A program made the translations under genes and the position numbers. This document shows positions 24,901-34,879 of a stretch of DNA of 64,000 nucleotides, in pieces. Source of the stretch: Platanthera guangdongensis. Taxonomy: Eukaryota; Streptophyta; Magnoliopsida; Asparagales; Orchidaceae. Each line of letters begins with the position of its first letter. Within the stretch, counting starts at the first letter, position 1. The DNA is taken from NCBI GenBank assembly GCA_039583875.1, contig CM077151.1, positions 107,278,609-107,342,608 on the forward strand, given 5' to 3'. The notes under the pieces were generated by a model that made no database searches, was not told where the DNA came from, and saw only the letters and a list, made by a program, of their open reading frames with translations.

Positions 24901-25189
24901 GCGGGCTCTCATGCTTGACTTAGGAGAGGTTTACAACTATCCTCTTCCTATGTTCTGTGACAATAAGGCCGCGATACACATTTCCAAAAATCCGGTCTTT
25001 CATGAGAGAACAAAACACATAGAAGTCGACTGTCATTTTATTCGGGAAGAAATATTGAAGAAACAGATTTGCACTCCATTTGTCACTTCCGACAACGAGT
25101 TGGCAGATGTCTTCACCAAGCCGGTGTCCGCTTCCTTTTTCCACATCTGCGACAAGCTGGGCATGATCGATATATATGCTCCAGCTTGA
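21977..25189 (+). CDS. Copia pol polyprotein (protease-integrase-RT-RNase H), gag missing
   Basis: A single open frame of 1070 codons. The ATG at 21977 is the gag start of the family: MAFPSSSLSASVV joins it in frame to the end of gag, the rest being deleted. Domains: protease with active site WLIDSGATNHMTG near residue 30; integrase zinc finger (HLRLGH...CDACQLGKHH) near 160-190; integrase core acids in LVHSDIWGP, LHSDNAKEY and NGVAERKNRHLLD; a proline/serine-rich linker near 440-500; reverse transcriptase from about 580 with LDVKNAFLYGDL and catalytic YVDDILL; RNase H with SSAEAEYRSM and, at the end, ELADVFTKPVS. No stop or frameshift. The lineage looks Ivana/Oryco-like, less surely. Without gag it could form particles only with gag supplied by a relative. 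Confidence 0.92.
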   Translation: MAFPSSSLSASVVTSSGSAHVVTRGRWLIDSGATNHMTGNPQCFSLLDTHAQLPPVIVADGSPSPVYGTGMVQVTPSLCLADTLYVPKFPCNLLSVTSLCKQLRCSVIFTPSSCAFQDPDSQRTIATGTESGGLYFLDIVSALSAFSSSSTDLLQWHLRLGHAPPRILRQLLPHLPPHHPPLNCDACQLGKHHRSSFPPTQSRGSSCPFDLVHSDIWGPAPNLTIGRGSSYFVTFIDDFSRCTWVYLLKDRSELFSVWTSFYSMVKTQFDTSIKLLHSDNAKEYLSHDFSSFCIHHGVIRQTSCVYTSQQNGVAERKNRHLLDVDRTMMTQMHVPRSYWGYAVLLSCYLINRLPSTVLHGAIPFSILYPDKDPFPLPLHIFGCTAFVHSPAATRDKLSPRATKCVFLGYSPTQKGYCCFDPVTRKQFVSADVTFFANASYFSPASSSTPPDPTSHTNPSITSAPTDVPPSPPTPPSSPSSSSPPSTPLSPSTPLPSLSTPGPALSTTDTPDIEAPADLDLPIALRKGVRACIQHPLAAVVSYDRLTPARRAFALAISATATPRSYQEALTIPHWKVAMDEEIATLTERGTWTLVPPPFGTDVVGCRWVFVVKFLPDGSVDRYKARLVAKGFTQTYGIDYFDTFSPVARLSTIRVLLSVAVNRDWPISQLDVKNAFLYGDLQEDVYMEQPPGYVAQGETRVCRLKKAIYGLKQSPRAWFDKFSGIVAAIGFTRSSVDHSLFVRKIATGLVLAVYVDDILLTGDDHDGVLMTKKHLRQHLVTKDMGSPKYFLGIEISRKPNSMVLSQRKYALDLLKEAGLTGAKPARCPMAVGEDKTWTDDSPLLSDLTRYRHLVGKLIYLTVTRPDISYAVGKVSQFMQAPRECHLQSALRILEYIKAAPGKGLLFQKNGHLRVEAYSDSSYADDKGDRKSTSGFCTFVGGNLVSWKSKKQSVVYRSSAEAEYRSMTSTTCELKWLRALMLDLGEVYNYPLPMFCDNKAAIHISKNPVFHERTKHIEVDCHFIREEILKKQICTPFVTSDNELADVFTKPVSASFFHICDKLGMIDIYAPA

Positions 25190-25196
25190 GGGGGAG
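25185..25196 (+). other. Polypurine tract of Copia A
   Basis: TTGAGGGGGAG, overlapping the pol stop codon and abutting the 3' LTR start. The same tract is at 39771-39781 (minus strand) in element B. Confidence 0.85.
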
Positions 25197-25567
25197 TGTT
25201 GAAGTTGGTGACCGGGCGGTCTGGCGGTTTGTCTTGGCGGGTTGAAGACCGCGCAGTCTGGCGGTTTGTCTCAGCCGGCTTGGAGACCGGGCGGTCTGGC
25301 GGTCTACCCTGGCAGTCTCTCTTCCTCTCTGGTGGTAGCCGTGCGGTTAGCCCTGCTGTCTAACCGCGCGGCTTGTGCGGTTTGTCTTGTATAGTCCGCT
25401 TAGTTCTGTAAATTATAGTCCCACATCTCTTATTTGTATTCTCTCATCTCTCCTCCATTCTATATAAAGGAGGGCATACCTTTGTAATAGATATCTTTTT
25501 TGGATAATAAAATTTCAATTATTCAAAAGTCTATCCGTTTGTTCTTTCTTTTTCGCTACTTTCTACA
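25197..25567 (+). repeat. 3' LTR of Copia element A
   Basis: Same 371-bp length as the 5' LTR, TGTTGAAGTT...TTCTACA, with about seven substitutions between the two. Confidence 0.93.
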
Positions 25568-26404
25568 TCCTGGACTCTTCAGCAGATGATGATAGTTCAA
25601 GATTATGAGGCTCTTCTTCCTCAGATGAGCTGCTAGAGGAGCTGGGCTCAGTAGTAGCAATTCTATTTCCTTTCCTTTCCACAGCTTCTGGACCACGGGG
25701 CTGAAGGACTCTATCCTATCTTTCAAGCATCCTGGTATCCATTCTTATCATGTGATGTATTCTTGCACCGAGCATCAGATTCACAATTTCTAGGACTGTT
25801 TCTCACAGGTATAGTGACAGGATTCTCCCCAAATTTGTTTCAACCATGCAATCCACTATTCTTTCAAACAACACTCTTCCCTAATCAGTTCTCTTGGACA
25901 ACATGACCCTTGCCATTAGTTCATACATCCTCTTTGAGATTTTATTATGGGAGCCTGTTTTGCATATCAGAGCTTTCCGATGACATCAGCTAGAAACTTA
26001 CCTCTCAGGTTAAGTTCTTTCCTTAGAATTGATCCGGTGGTGTTCTTGGAAAGTCCATACTATTTCATTGCCGATTTTACATTATCCAGCAACAACACTT
26101 CTTTGTTCTCAGTTGTAGAGAGCTTTGGAAACTACAGAGCTTTGCTGAGCCTTCTAGGAGTAATCTTGAACTTCTTCCCGCTTACTATGGTCTTAACTTT
26201 ACCTGCCGAAGAATCTGCTTTGGTGTTGGCAATCAACTCTAGCACTTCCATCTTCCACAGAAGACAGGGTTCCGTCAGGACGAAGGCTAGGTCAGATTTA
26301 TGTAGAAGATTAAGCACCTGCTGAACTTCTTCCAGAGCATCAACGAATACATTGTGAACCACCTCTGCTACTTTGAAGAGGAAATCTTGTCCCTTGGGCG
26401 CCAT

Positions 26405-27511
26405 TTCGCCTGAGAATTTGAGAAGGCTGGCGAAAATGGCTTTTCGTCGATTCAGTGAATACGGGCAGAAGAGGGCAAGGAACAGGTACGTGGCTTATTG
26501 CACAAGCACTTCTATTTATATGTATTCCTAAAAAGAAGGCGGAAAGTCACTAATCTATTTTTTTTATTAATCTTGATCAATGGCCATGATTGAAACCCGA
26601 TACATATCTGCATACCATCTTTTCTACAATTTTTGTTGAGTGATCTTGTTTTGCTCAACATCTAATTTCTTTAGTAATTAAATTTTCAACTAGCCCTTAA
26701 CTATGTTGGCCTAACTTGCAGGGGTAATATAGACCTGTAGTAAACATCCTAAAATGTGTTCTATTGGGGTGCAGTTAGACATAATTTCAATATCCTTACA
26801 TTAATTTCAACTGAGAGTGTATTAGCCCCCAATCTCAATTGACTAAACCAAATTTTGATACTTATCTAACCTAGTATTCCATATGTAATATGTCTTTGGG
26901 TATGTTGAGACTAGTTACTTCTTGTGGCATGGTGAGCATGTGAGCCACTAACATATTTATTAAGAAGAGTTATTTAGATTAAAGTTTTTACATCTTCTCT
27001 GTCATTTGTTTCAATTACCCTATCTCTTACATGTGTAATCAATTTTGCAATTAAATAGTAGAATTAAAGAAAAGTGAATTCTACTTATCTCTACTCTATA
27101 GACTTGAAGGCCATGGTGGATTCATAGTCTTTGAGCATACCAGCTATCTTGCTTCTGATCTATAGCCTTTGATGTTCATCTGTCTTTCCTTTTCAAGCTC
27201 CCCCTTAATAATTGCACTTGTCTTTGACATCTTATGCATGATTATAAGTTGAATCATCTTTTGTACCCAGACTTGGGTCTGGTATATTTATGTCCAAGGA
27301 CCATAAATGGTTATGGCCACTTGGACTATCCCGCAAGACAAAATAACCTTACCTTAGGAACCCAAGTTGACTCGGGTCCTAGGTTCCTGTTATTATGAAA
27401 ATGCATATGTCTACCTATAGGAGCCCTGTCAGGAAGACTTTTTCTTGCCCATAGCACACTAGGGTTGTGTCAACAATTTACGATAAAGTGGCCCACTTTG
27501 CCACAACACCA
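26405..27511 (-). other. Spacer where pol would be in the SIRE-like element
   Basis: AT-rich sequence between the gag remnant and the env-position frame. In an autonomous SIRE-like Copia this place holds protease, integrase, reverse transcriptase and RNase H, about 4 kb. I see none of their motifs in any frame, so pol appears deleted rather than mutated. Confidence 0.6.
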
Positions 27512-28560
27512 TCACTCATGAATATTATATCTTCTCTTCTGAGCATGTCTGCCAGCTTGGTGGACTACAGACTGAATAGAACGAAGAGCAGCTTCCTTGC
27601 TCCAATTTCTCTTAGCCACAGTCTGACTGAGAGTGAGTCTGTCATGAGAAGAGCATGGTTTTTCACAAGGTCTACCAGCAGTAGTTCTCTTTGTAGGGGA
27701 CATGCTGTTGGTGCCCTTAGAAGATTCCAAGTCTTGCTTCCTGCCAGATTTACCCTTGGTCAGAGTGTGTGTAGGGAGACATTGAGAAAAGGTCACTGCC
27801 TTGCTCAAGAGTGATGAAGCTGGTGCATTAAATACAAAAGGTCAAGGATGGGACTTTTGCACCTTTTCATGGGGAGCCTTCTGAGCACTCAGTCCCATGT
27901 CCTTTCTTATTCTATTATAAGGAACATTTGTAGTCTTACAAGGAAGATTCCCACACCTCCAGTGACAACACTTACAGTCATGGTCATGCCTTTTGGATGG
28001 GAGAATTACCTTATAAAAGGTTGAATGAGGCCTGACAGGAGCTTGACCTCTTCTCTGAGATAGGATAACTTTAGAGATCCACTCGGACTCAGATTTTATC
28101 TTGATAGCATCTATCTTAACGAAATTGGCCACAATCCTCTTCTCCCTTTCAAGTCTCTCTTCAAGATCCTTGATAATAGAGTCCTTATATTTTATGGACT
28201 CAATATGGATATCTACCATGATCTTCAGATGGGTTTCTTCCCTCTCTTTTAGACATAGCAAAGATGAAGCTTCATCCTGTTGGGAAGCAGTAATCCATAG
28301 GGAGGCTATTTCCTCTACTTGTTTCTTAACAAGTAACTTGCTTTTTTTGAAGGCTTTCAGAAGGGCGGCATGATTTTCAATCAATTGATTGATATCATCT
28401 TCTGATAAAGGACTCTCATCATCACTTGGTGAGGATGCATCAGAGACTGAGCAGGACTCATATCCAGACTCTGAGGATATGCTAGATGAGGAATATACCT
28501 GACTTTGTACAGGCTTATCTTGGTAGAATCCTTATTCTGGTGTAGCTGTCAGTTCACAGC
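27512..28560 (-). pseudogene. Gag C-terminal remnant of the SIRE-like element
   Basis: On the minus strand an acidic serine-rich stretch (SSSSISSESGYESCS, just upstream of 28384) leads into a coiled-coil frame (KAFKKSKLLVKKQVEEI; KDSIIKDLEERLEREKRI) and then a damaged zinc-knuckle region, HDHDCKCCHWRCGNLPCK, in which the CX2CX4HX4C spacing is lost. A further frame, 27808-27512, continues with KSGRKQDLESSKGTNS. This order matches the C-terminal half of SIRE-type Gag. The N-terminal capsid part is missing: only about 270 bp separate this from the primer site. It cannot make particles. Confidence 0.6.
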
Positions 28561-28841
28561 TTCTGCACTCACCTTCCTAAACTTCATTCCCCTCTAAGTC
28601 ACTATCTGAAATGTGATAGAGGGGCCCTGATCTTTGCTCTTGTATCTGGAAAGATATGGTCTTCTGCAAGGGCAGCTAGTAGCCCAATGGTCTTCTTGTC
28701 GTTTTTGCTGATCTGAAGCTCCATTGATCTCCACACCTTATGGTTCCTTTTTGAACACATAAGATAAAACCCTTTTAGCTATCCTTTGAGGTCTACTCAG
28801 AATATTAGGTCCTTTTTGAGAAACCGTCTTTTGATAACACT
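28561..28841 (-). other. Leader and primer-binding site of the SIRE-like element
   Basis: Short leader with no confident reading frame. At 28838-28829 the minus strand reads TGTTATCAAA, a degraded tRNA-iMet primer site; the related element at 63972 has TGGTATCAAAGC. Confidence 0.55.
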
Positions 28842-29206
28842 TGAAAATCTTCATTTCAAGGATAGCTAAATCACCTAGGGGAGGGTGAATAGGTTTCTTA
28901 GTGCTTAGTGACTAACTTTTATTTCTTTTAGTTTGTTGTTTTATTGGTTGGTTAATTTCTGCTTTCAAGATGAGTTACCTACACAAAGAAAACCAACACA
29001 ATAGAGTACATAAAGTTTTATAGTGGTTCCCCAATCTTTGGGTACATCCACTCTCCTCCCACCTTGCCAACTTCTTATTGGTCAAGGAACTTCTCCAAAA
29101 CAATACTCTAAAGAGCTTACATCTCAGATCACTCAGGATCTCTCAGTCTTCTCCAAGACTTACACATCAGCCACAAGTGCCTACACTCAGTGATACAAGT
29201 ATCACC
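28842..29206 (-). repeat. 5' LTR of the SIRE-like element, first piece
   Basis: Matches 16326-16700, the downstream end of the 3' LTR. It breaks at TCACC (29202-29206) where Tekay element 2 inserted and continues at 52353. Confidence 0.85.
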
Positions 29207-32200
29207 TGTAAGACCCCCTTTTTTTTCTTTCTCAACACCGGGGTCTTAGGCCCAGAACCGCCGTTTTGTGGTGACTGCTTCACGCCCTGAAGGGTCATCA
29301 CCACAAAGCACCGATTCTGCCGGCCAATTCGATCACAGAAAAGTAGCACAATAAAGTAAATGCAAACTAACAATCCACAGAAAATCACATATCATAGTAA
29401 ATAAACCTCCACGAAGGGAGTGTCCACAGAATAATATATCAGAGTACTAAAATACGGGCTTATGCCCGGTACATCATGTCCTCACTACAAATCACACATG
29501 CGGAAGCAAATGCTGAAAATCTACTCAAGGTCGAGACTCACGGTCCCGGCTGTATGAACTCTGGAGCTAGACTGCCCCATCTCCAAGCGCACCGGTCTCT
29601 AGGGCTGCTCCTCCATGCTGGGCTCCACGATCCCCTAAATGATGCGGTTCGAAAACTGTTAGTCTAAAAGACTAAGCCCTATCATCCCCCACCCCTTCCC
29701 CCATGTCTCCTAGGCACCGAGCGAAGAGGAAGAAAGGGGAGGACTTGCAGGTGGAGAATATCAAAAACAGATAGCAGCGGACCTATACTAGTAATTCTAT
29801 AATAGATATTGACAATAAGATGAAATATGAAAAGTAACCTTCACTTATGTGAGAACACATAAGCCAAGAGATCTTCTGCAAGGCCCCCATCATATAAAAA
29901 GTCCCATACCAATTTATACGTTGGGGTGTCTGTTATCAAATAACAGTAAATATATATCAAAATTGACCTTAATTTATAAACTTGCCCCCACAAGCTAATA
30001 GACCAAGGGGTCGTTTTGCAGGGCCTAAAGTATAAGCGTCCCATTCCACTTATACTTTGGGTGTCAGGGTTAAATGAATCGATTATGCTATGACATGCAA
30101 GTGGGTATGATGGATCATGCAAGTGCAACACACACACCCGACTCTGTGCACACAGACCTTTAGTTCCCCCTTTCTGGAGCCGTAACCTCCCAGGATACCT
30201 CCGTAGTGGCAGACGGAAGCGGTGGGTTGGGCCTCGCCCACCTCTAAACCAGTAAAGCACTACCGGTCAGACCTATCATACGCCTCAACGCTTGGTGCAC
30301 GAAGCGAACTCCTGCGTACTCTTGCCGGCTGGCGCACCGGACTTCTGTTGGCGAAGTGCTAACCACATTTGCCGAGTCAGCGTATTGGCATCGGTGCATC
30401 GACCCTCCAATACCGAAGACCCACCACATTAATTTTCTTTCCTTTTATGCACATGCATATTTAGCGTAATCAAAAACCGAGCCGAAGCTCCCCGGACCAA
30501 AACTTCTGTCTCAAACAATCGAGCCAAAGCTCCCCGGACCCAAACGTCCATCTCTTAACCATCCATGCCGAAGCTCCCAGCTATCTTCCTGTGCTATCTG
30601 TGTTCGTGAAATGTGCAACCCTAATTACTAAGTTACTCTTTTCAGCTTGTTAATACAGTTTACGTTAACCCAGGACTGCCCCCGGTATTCCCTGTGAAGG
30701 GCTCTCAAGGGGCACTAGGAACTATGTTAGGATTACGCCCAGCATTCCCTTTTGCAAGGTACTTACTATTATTATTGGTTGATTCCCTTACCCATTACTT
30801 TCTCATGTTACGATAGGCTAATCCTACGGTGATTTGACTCTACCTCACCTCGGGGAGGACGATCTTTCATCGAACCCGAGCGCCTCTAAACCCTAGCCAA
30901 AACAACTCTCTACTCATTTTATCTTCCAATGATGCTCCTAATTCTATTTATCCCTTCCAGCAAACCACTAAACCCAACTCATGTGCTCTAATTCATATCC
31001 CAACTTATTTCCTGCAGTTTTACTAAACGCAGACCACTTAAGCTATATGACCCGTAAAATGGGAAGTATACCAAATAATCATCCAGTACTCATATAATAA
31101 TTATTGGAGGGCTATACTGGCATTTGTAGCCTAAATCCATAATTTCCTAATTTTCATAATTTAACTGATAATTTATTTATTTATTCTAATAACCAAAAGC
31201 TCCAAGTTTGAACATGAAGTACAAGTTTTAGACAAGATAAAATTTCCACTAAATTTATGTCAAATGCAAAAAAGAATAATAATCTAAAAATCCAGAATCT
31301 CCCAATTTTTCAGCAAGGTTTAAGCCCTTAAATTGTATTTCAAATTTATTCCATAATAAATCATTTAAAGGGGATGTACAACAATAATACTTCCAAAAAT
31401 TCAGAGAAAATTTCAGGATGATTATAAGGACACATAAAACCTCTAGATAATGTTTCATAATTTTTTTAGAAAGAATTATTCTCTGAATTAATTAAATATC
31501 AAAGTCTCAAAATAATGGACTTGTAAAGGAAGTACTGTAAACATTCTTCTAAAAATTATGAATAAATTTCTACAAGTATATTTTGGCCTGAAATCATCAA
31601 AACCTAAGTCTCATGATTTTTCAACAGCTACATCATCAATAATTAATTTTATTCTACCAAAGTGCTTTTCCAAAACTTGTGAAGGAAGTGCTAAATATAA
31701 TCAAGTAAAAATTATAATAAAATTCAGGGATATTCACTTAGGCCTGGATTATCTTCTGAACAAGTTCCATCAGATTCAAATGAACAGAATAACCAGAAGT
31801 AATTTAAACATCATTTTGGGCCCTTTGGTAATTAACAAATGAAGTACCAGAAATATAATACATAAAATTCTAGTAACATTACCAGGGGTTCTAGATTGTC
31901 TAAAACTTACTCTACCCAAGTGTAATAACCTTTAGTTAAGGTTTAGTGGCTGAATTTACAAAATTATGCTTCTACCCTAAAACTAGGGTTAGGGTTTTGA
32001 GTTGTCTACCTTCCTCGAAGTACTGTAATATTCCTTACAGATATCTTAGGTTACACTACCTTAAATTCTACTATGTTTTCAAGGTCATACAAAGATATTA
32101 GCCCCCATGTCCTTCACAACCCCAAAAGGTTCTTCCTTAGGGTTTGAGGTTGAACCCTAGGGTAAATCAAGCCTAAATCATCCCATTTTCCTTAATAGGG

Positions 32201-34639
32201 TGACATTAGGCATACTAAGTCAGATTCCAAAACCTCAGCCTCTATTGAGGCGAGGTGGCCACCCTAAGCCCATGGTGCACTTTTAGTCAAAACTACCTCC
32301 TTAAGGCCAAACTATGGTTTGGTGATTCCCTAACCAAAACTTATCCAAATGAGTTGAAAATTTGTACAGAGCTAGGTATTGATTCCTGGGACCACTCACC
32401 AAACGTTGGGAGGGTTTGGAGGTCATTAGACCACTTAATTAAAATACCCGAGCATTATTAAATAAAAGTAAAAACTTTAGGCAAAGTGTCTCCAAAAAAT
32501 CCCACTTTTGGACAGACATTAGGTATAGTTATGACTGATCCTCTGTCCAAATTTCAGCCCATTTGTACATGTGATGAAGGGTGGGCATCCATTTGAATCT
32601 CAGGATAGCCCTATGTATAGGTCCCACCAAAATGGGTGCCCTGGTCCAACCAGAGGGCCAAATTGGTCCAAATCAATTTTGGATTAACGTAGACCCATAG
32701 GGCTACAACTGGAATATTGAAAGTTTTCCCACCTGGTGGCCCTAAGTATTTTTAATATTTATTTTAATACAGCCCAGTTTACAGGACAGAAAATTCAAAA
32801 ATCAAAACTTAATAAAAGAAATGATCTGCACGGATCTTAAAACAAATCGTGGGGCTCCTAGTCATCTTCTTCCTCCATCCAAGGGACATGATTGGCCGAA
32901 TCTGGAGCCTATTCCAAGAGCATTTCCCGGCCACACGGCCACCTCCCTGACAGGCCACCACCGCCACCACCTTCGTTGAGGTGGGGGCTATCGCCGGGCG
33001 GCGGCACGGCCGCCGGAGGGGAGGTTTCCGGCGAACCCCACACTCCATTTTTTTCGAAAAAACCATGGAAAAATCATCACATGATCTGGCACATTCGAGC
33101 CTGATTTTCATCCTAAAAGATTTCTAAGATCTATCCATAGAAGAAGGAGTAGAGGAGGATCTTGTTTGTGGTTCGATGACGGCGGCGGCGGTGGTCGGCC
33201 ATGGCATTTTTCCTCTCCGGCGAGCTTGCTCGAATCCTCGATCCTCCACCAAAACCTTTGATCCAATACGTTATTTTGACTGCCAAGGACGTTCTGAAGG
33301 TGATGGGAAGATCAGAAATTGAAATGGGGGGGCTGCATATGGGGATTTATATTTTTCATGGGAGGGGAGGTGAAGGGTTGGTTGGCCATGGTGGTTGGGC
33401 TCCCCCCATTAGTGTTGGCTGGCTGGAATTGATAGCATCATCATCCCAAGAGGCAAGGGAGAGGAATGGGGACAATGGAGAGATGAATGGAGTGGCCCAT
33501 GGCCTCCCTCCATAACTCCTCTCTCTCTTTTCCTCTTTCTCTCTCCCCCATTAAGGAGAAAACTCTCATTTTCTCTCTTCTAGTCACCCCTCCGAAATTT
33601 AGGTGGCATCCCTCATAAATATCAGCCTCCTAAAGTTAATGGGCCACTCAAGTTGGGATTAGCCCAAGTGGCTTGGGCTTGGTTAGGTCATTTAGGCTAG
33701 TTTGACCTATTTTAGGGTTGAGTTGACTTTGGTCAATTTGAACATTTCGTTCGACCCCAATGGGTCCTTGGTGACCCATTGGCCTCCCCTAAGGTCTATG
33801 TAGGGTTTGGTAGGGTTGACTTGGCACCTTGGAGGTCACTTGACCCTTGGTAAGGTCACTTTGACCACTTTAGGGCTAGAGTTGACTTGGGTCAACTTGG
33901 CCTCTAGGGCTGACCCCAATGTATCCTTAGTGACCCTTTGACTTCACTTTGGGTTTAGGAAGTCCTGAGTAAGGTTGGTTGGGCACCTTGGTGGTCACTT
34001 CACCCTTAGTTAGGGCACTTTGACCAAGTTAGGGATTACAGTTGACTTGGGTCAACATGACCACTTGGGTTGACCCCAAGGGGTCCTTGGTGTCCCCATG
34101 GCTTCCCTTGAGGTCTAGGAAGGGTTATGTAGGGTTACCTTGCACTTTGGAGGTCACCTACCCTTAGTAAGGGCACTTTGACCAGATTAGGGGCTTGAGT
34201 TAACTTGGGTCAACTTGGCCTCTAGGGCTGACCCCAATGTGTCCTTAGTGACCCATTGACCTCACGTTAGGGTTAGGAGGGCATAGGTGGGGTCCACTAG
34301 GCTAGGAGTAGGTCAATTGACCCTAAGTAGGCTAGTTTGACCCATTTAGGGTTTGGGTTGACTTGGGTCAACTGAGTCTCTTTGATTGACCCCAATGGGT
34401 CCTTATGGCTCTAATGGGTCTCCCAAATATTTGGGGGTGTTGTGGTATGGTCTTGGGGTCATGGTGAAGCCCTAGGGTCAAACCCTAGGTTTGGTGATGT
34501 GGTTGTGCCATAGGCAGACCATGGTGATCCTCACCTTGGCTTCCTATCTCTTGGCCCATTTCTGGTTTCTTAGGGTTTGTCATGACCTAGTCATGGACAA
34601 AACCACTCTTAAGGGTCTAGTTGGAAATGAGATGTTACA
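29207..34639 (-). repeat. 3' LTR of Tekay element 2
   Basis: Starts TGTAACATC on the minus strand at 34639 and ends TCTTACA at 29207. It contains the W-box-rich block (33690-34400), the GC-rich inverted-repeat block near 32950-33010, the TTCG-loop hairpins near 30480-30580 and the abutting hairpins near 29645-29680. No genes. Confidence 0.93.
33690..34400 (-). promoter_or_regulatory. W-box-like array in the Tekay LTR
   Basis: I count about 22 TTGAC[C/T] cores on either strand in about 0.7 kb, often as paired TTGACTTGGGTCAA palindromes, against fewer than one expected by chance. Imperfect units of roughly 150-180 bp (GTTGACCCCAATGGGTCCTTGGTGACC and similar) recur four to five times. TTGAC[C/T] is the WRKY-binding core, typical of defence- and stress-responsive promoters. 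The array sits at the LTR start, where U3 enhancers lie. Equivalent blocks: 6880-7330, 14560-15180, 51400-52150 and 58440-58800. Binding is inferred. Confidence 0.55.
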
Positions 34640-34879
34640 AATCCCAATAAACAAAACAAAGATTTCGTCCCCGAAATTAAGGTTAAGCCTACGAGAATTT
34701 CTACCGAAGAAAAGAAACTTGTAACATCCCATCACGACGCCATGTTTGCTAAATTAAGTTTTGAGGGAAACCTAAGTCTATACCCAATTCGCCTAATTAG
34801 TGAGCCAAGATCCCAATAAACAAAATATAAGCCCCCAATAAACAAAAGATAAGCATCTACATGCCTAAAGCAGCCCTTA

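Larger units (their letters stand above)
21130..25567 (+). mobile_element. Ty1/Copia element A: gag deleted, pol intact
   Basis: LTRs of 371 bp at 21130-21500 and 25197-25567 differ at about seven positions by eye (about 98% identity). The interior has a tRNA-iMet primer site, a leader, one long pol frame and a purine tract. Compared with sibling element B (39349-44626), about 850 bp of gag is missing. Flanks TCCCT and TCCTG do not form a perfect target duplication, so a flanking mutation or recombination between copies is possible. It lies within the env-position frame of the SIRE-like element, in the opposite orientation. Confidence 0.93.
19219..26404 (-). pseudogene. Env-position ORF of the SIRE-like element, broken and split by Copia A
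   Basis: A long reading frame between the missing pol and the 3' LTR, where SIRE/Maximus elements carry an env-like ORF of unproven function. It starts MAPKGQDF at 26404 and ends with TAA at 19219-19221. In order: an N-terminal region with a VSGKKFKITPRRLSKAL segment, then FPKLSTTENKEVLLLDN; a serine- and glutamate-rich acidic stretch on both sides of the insertion (SSSSSSEEEE; DEGEQLVEEI); coiled-coil-like helices at about 20251-19943; and a lysine/arginine-rich end (RKRKYREEMEKRYDFEKW; DKPAKKSRSSG). Several stops and frameshifts break it, including a TAG near 19324. No signal peptide or clear membrane segment seen. Env-like identity rests on position and composition only. Confidence 0.5.
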
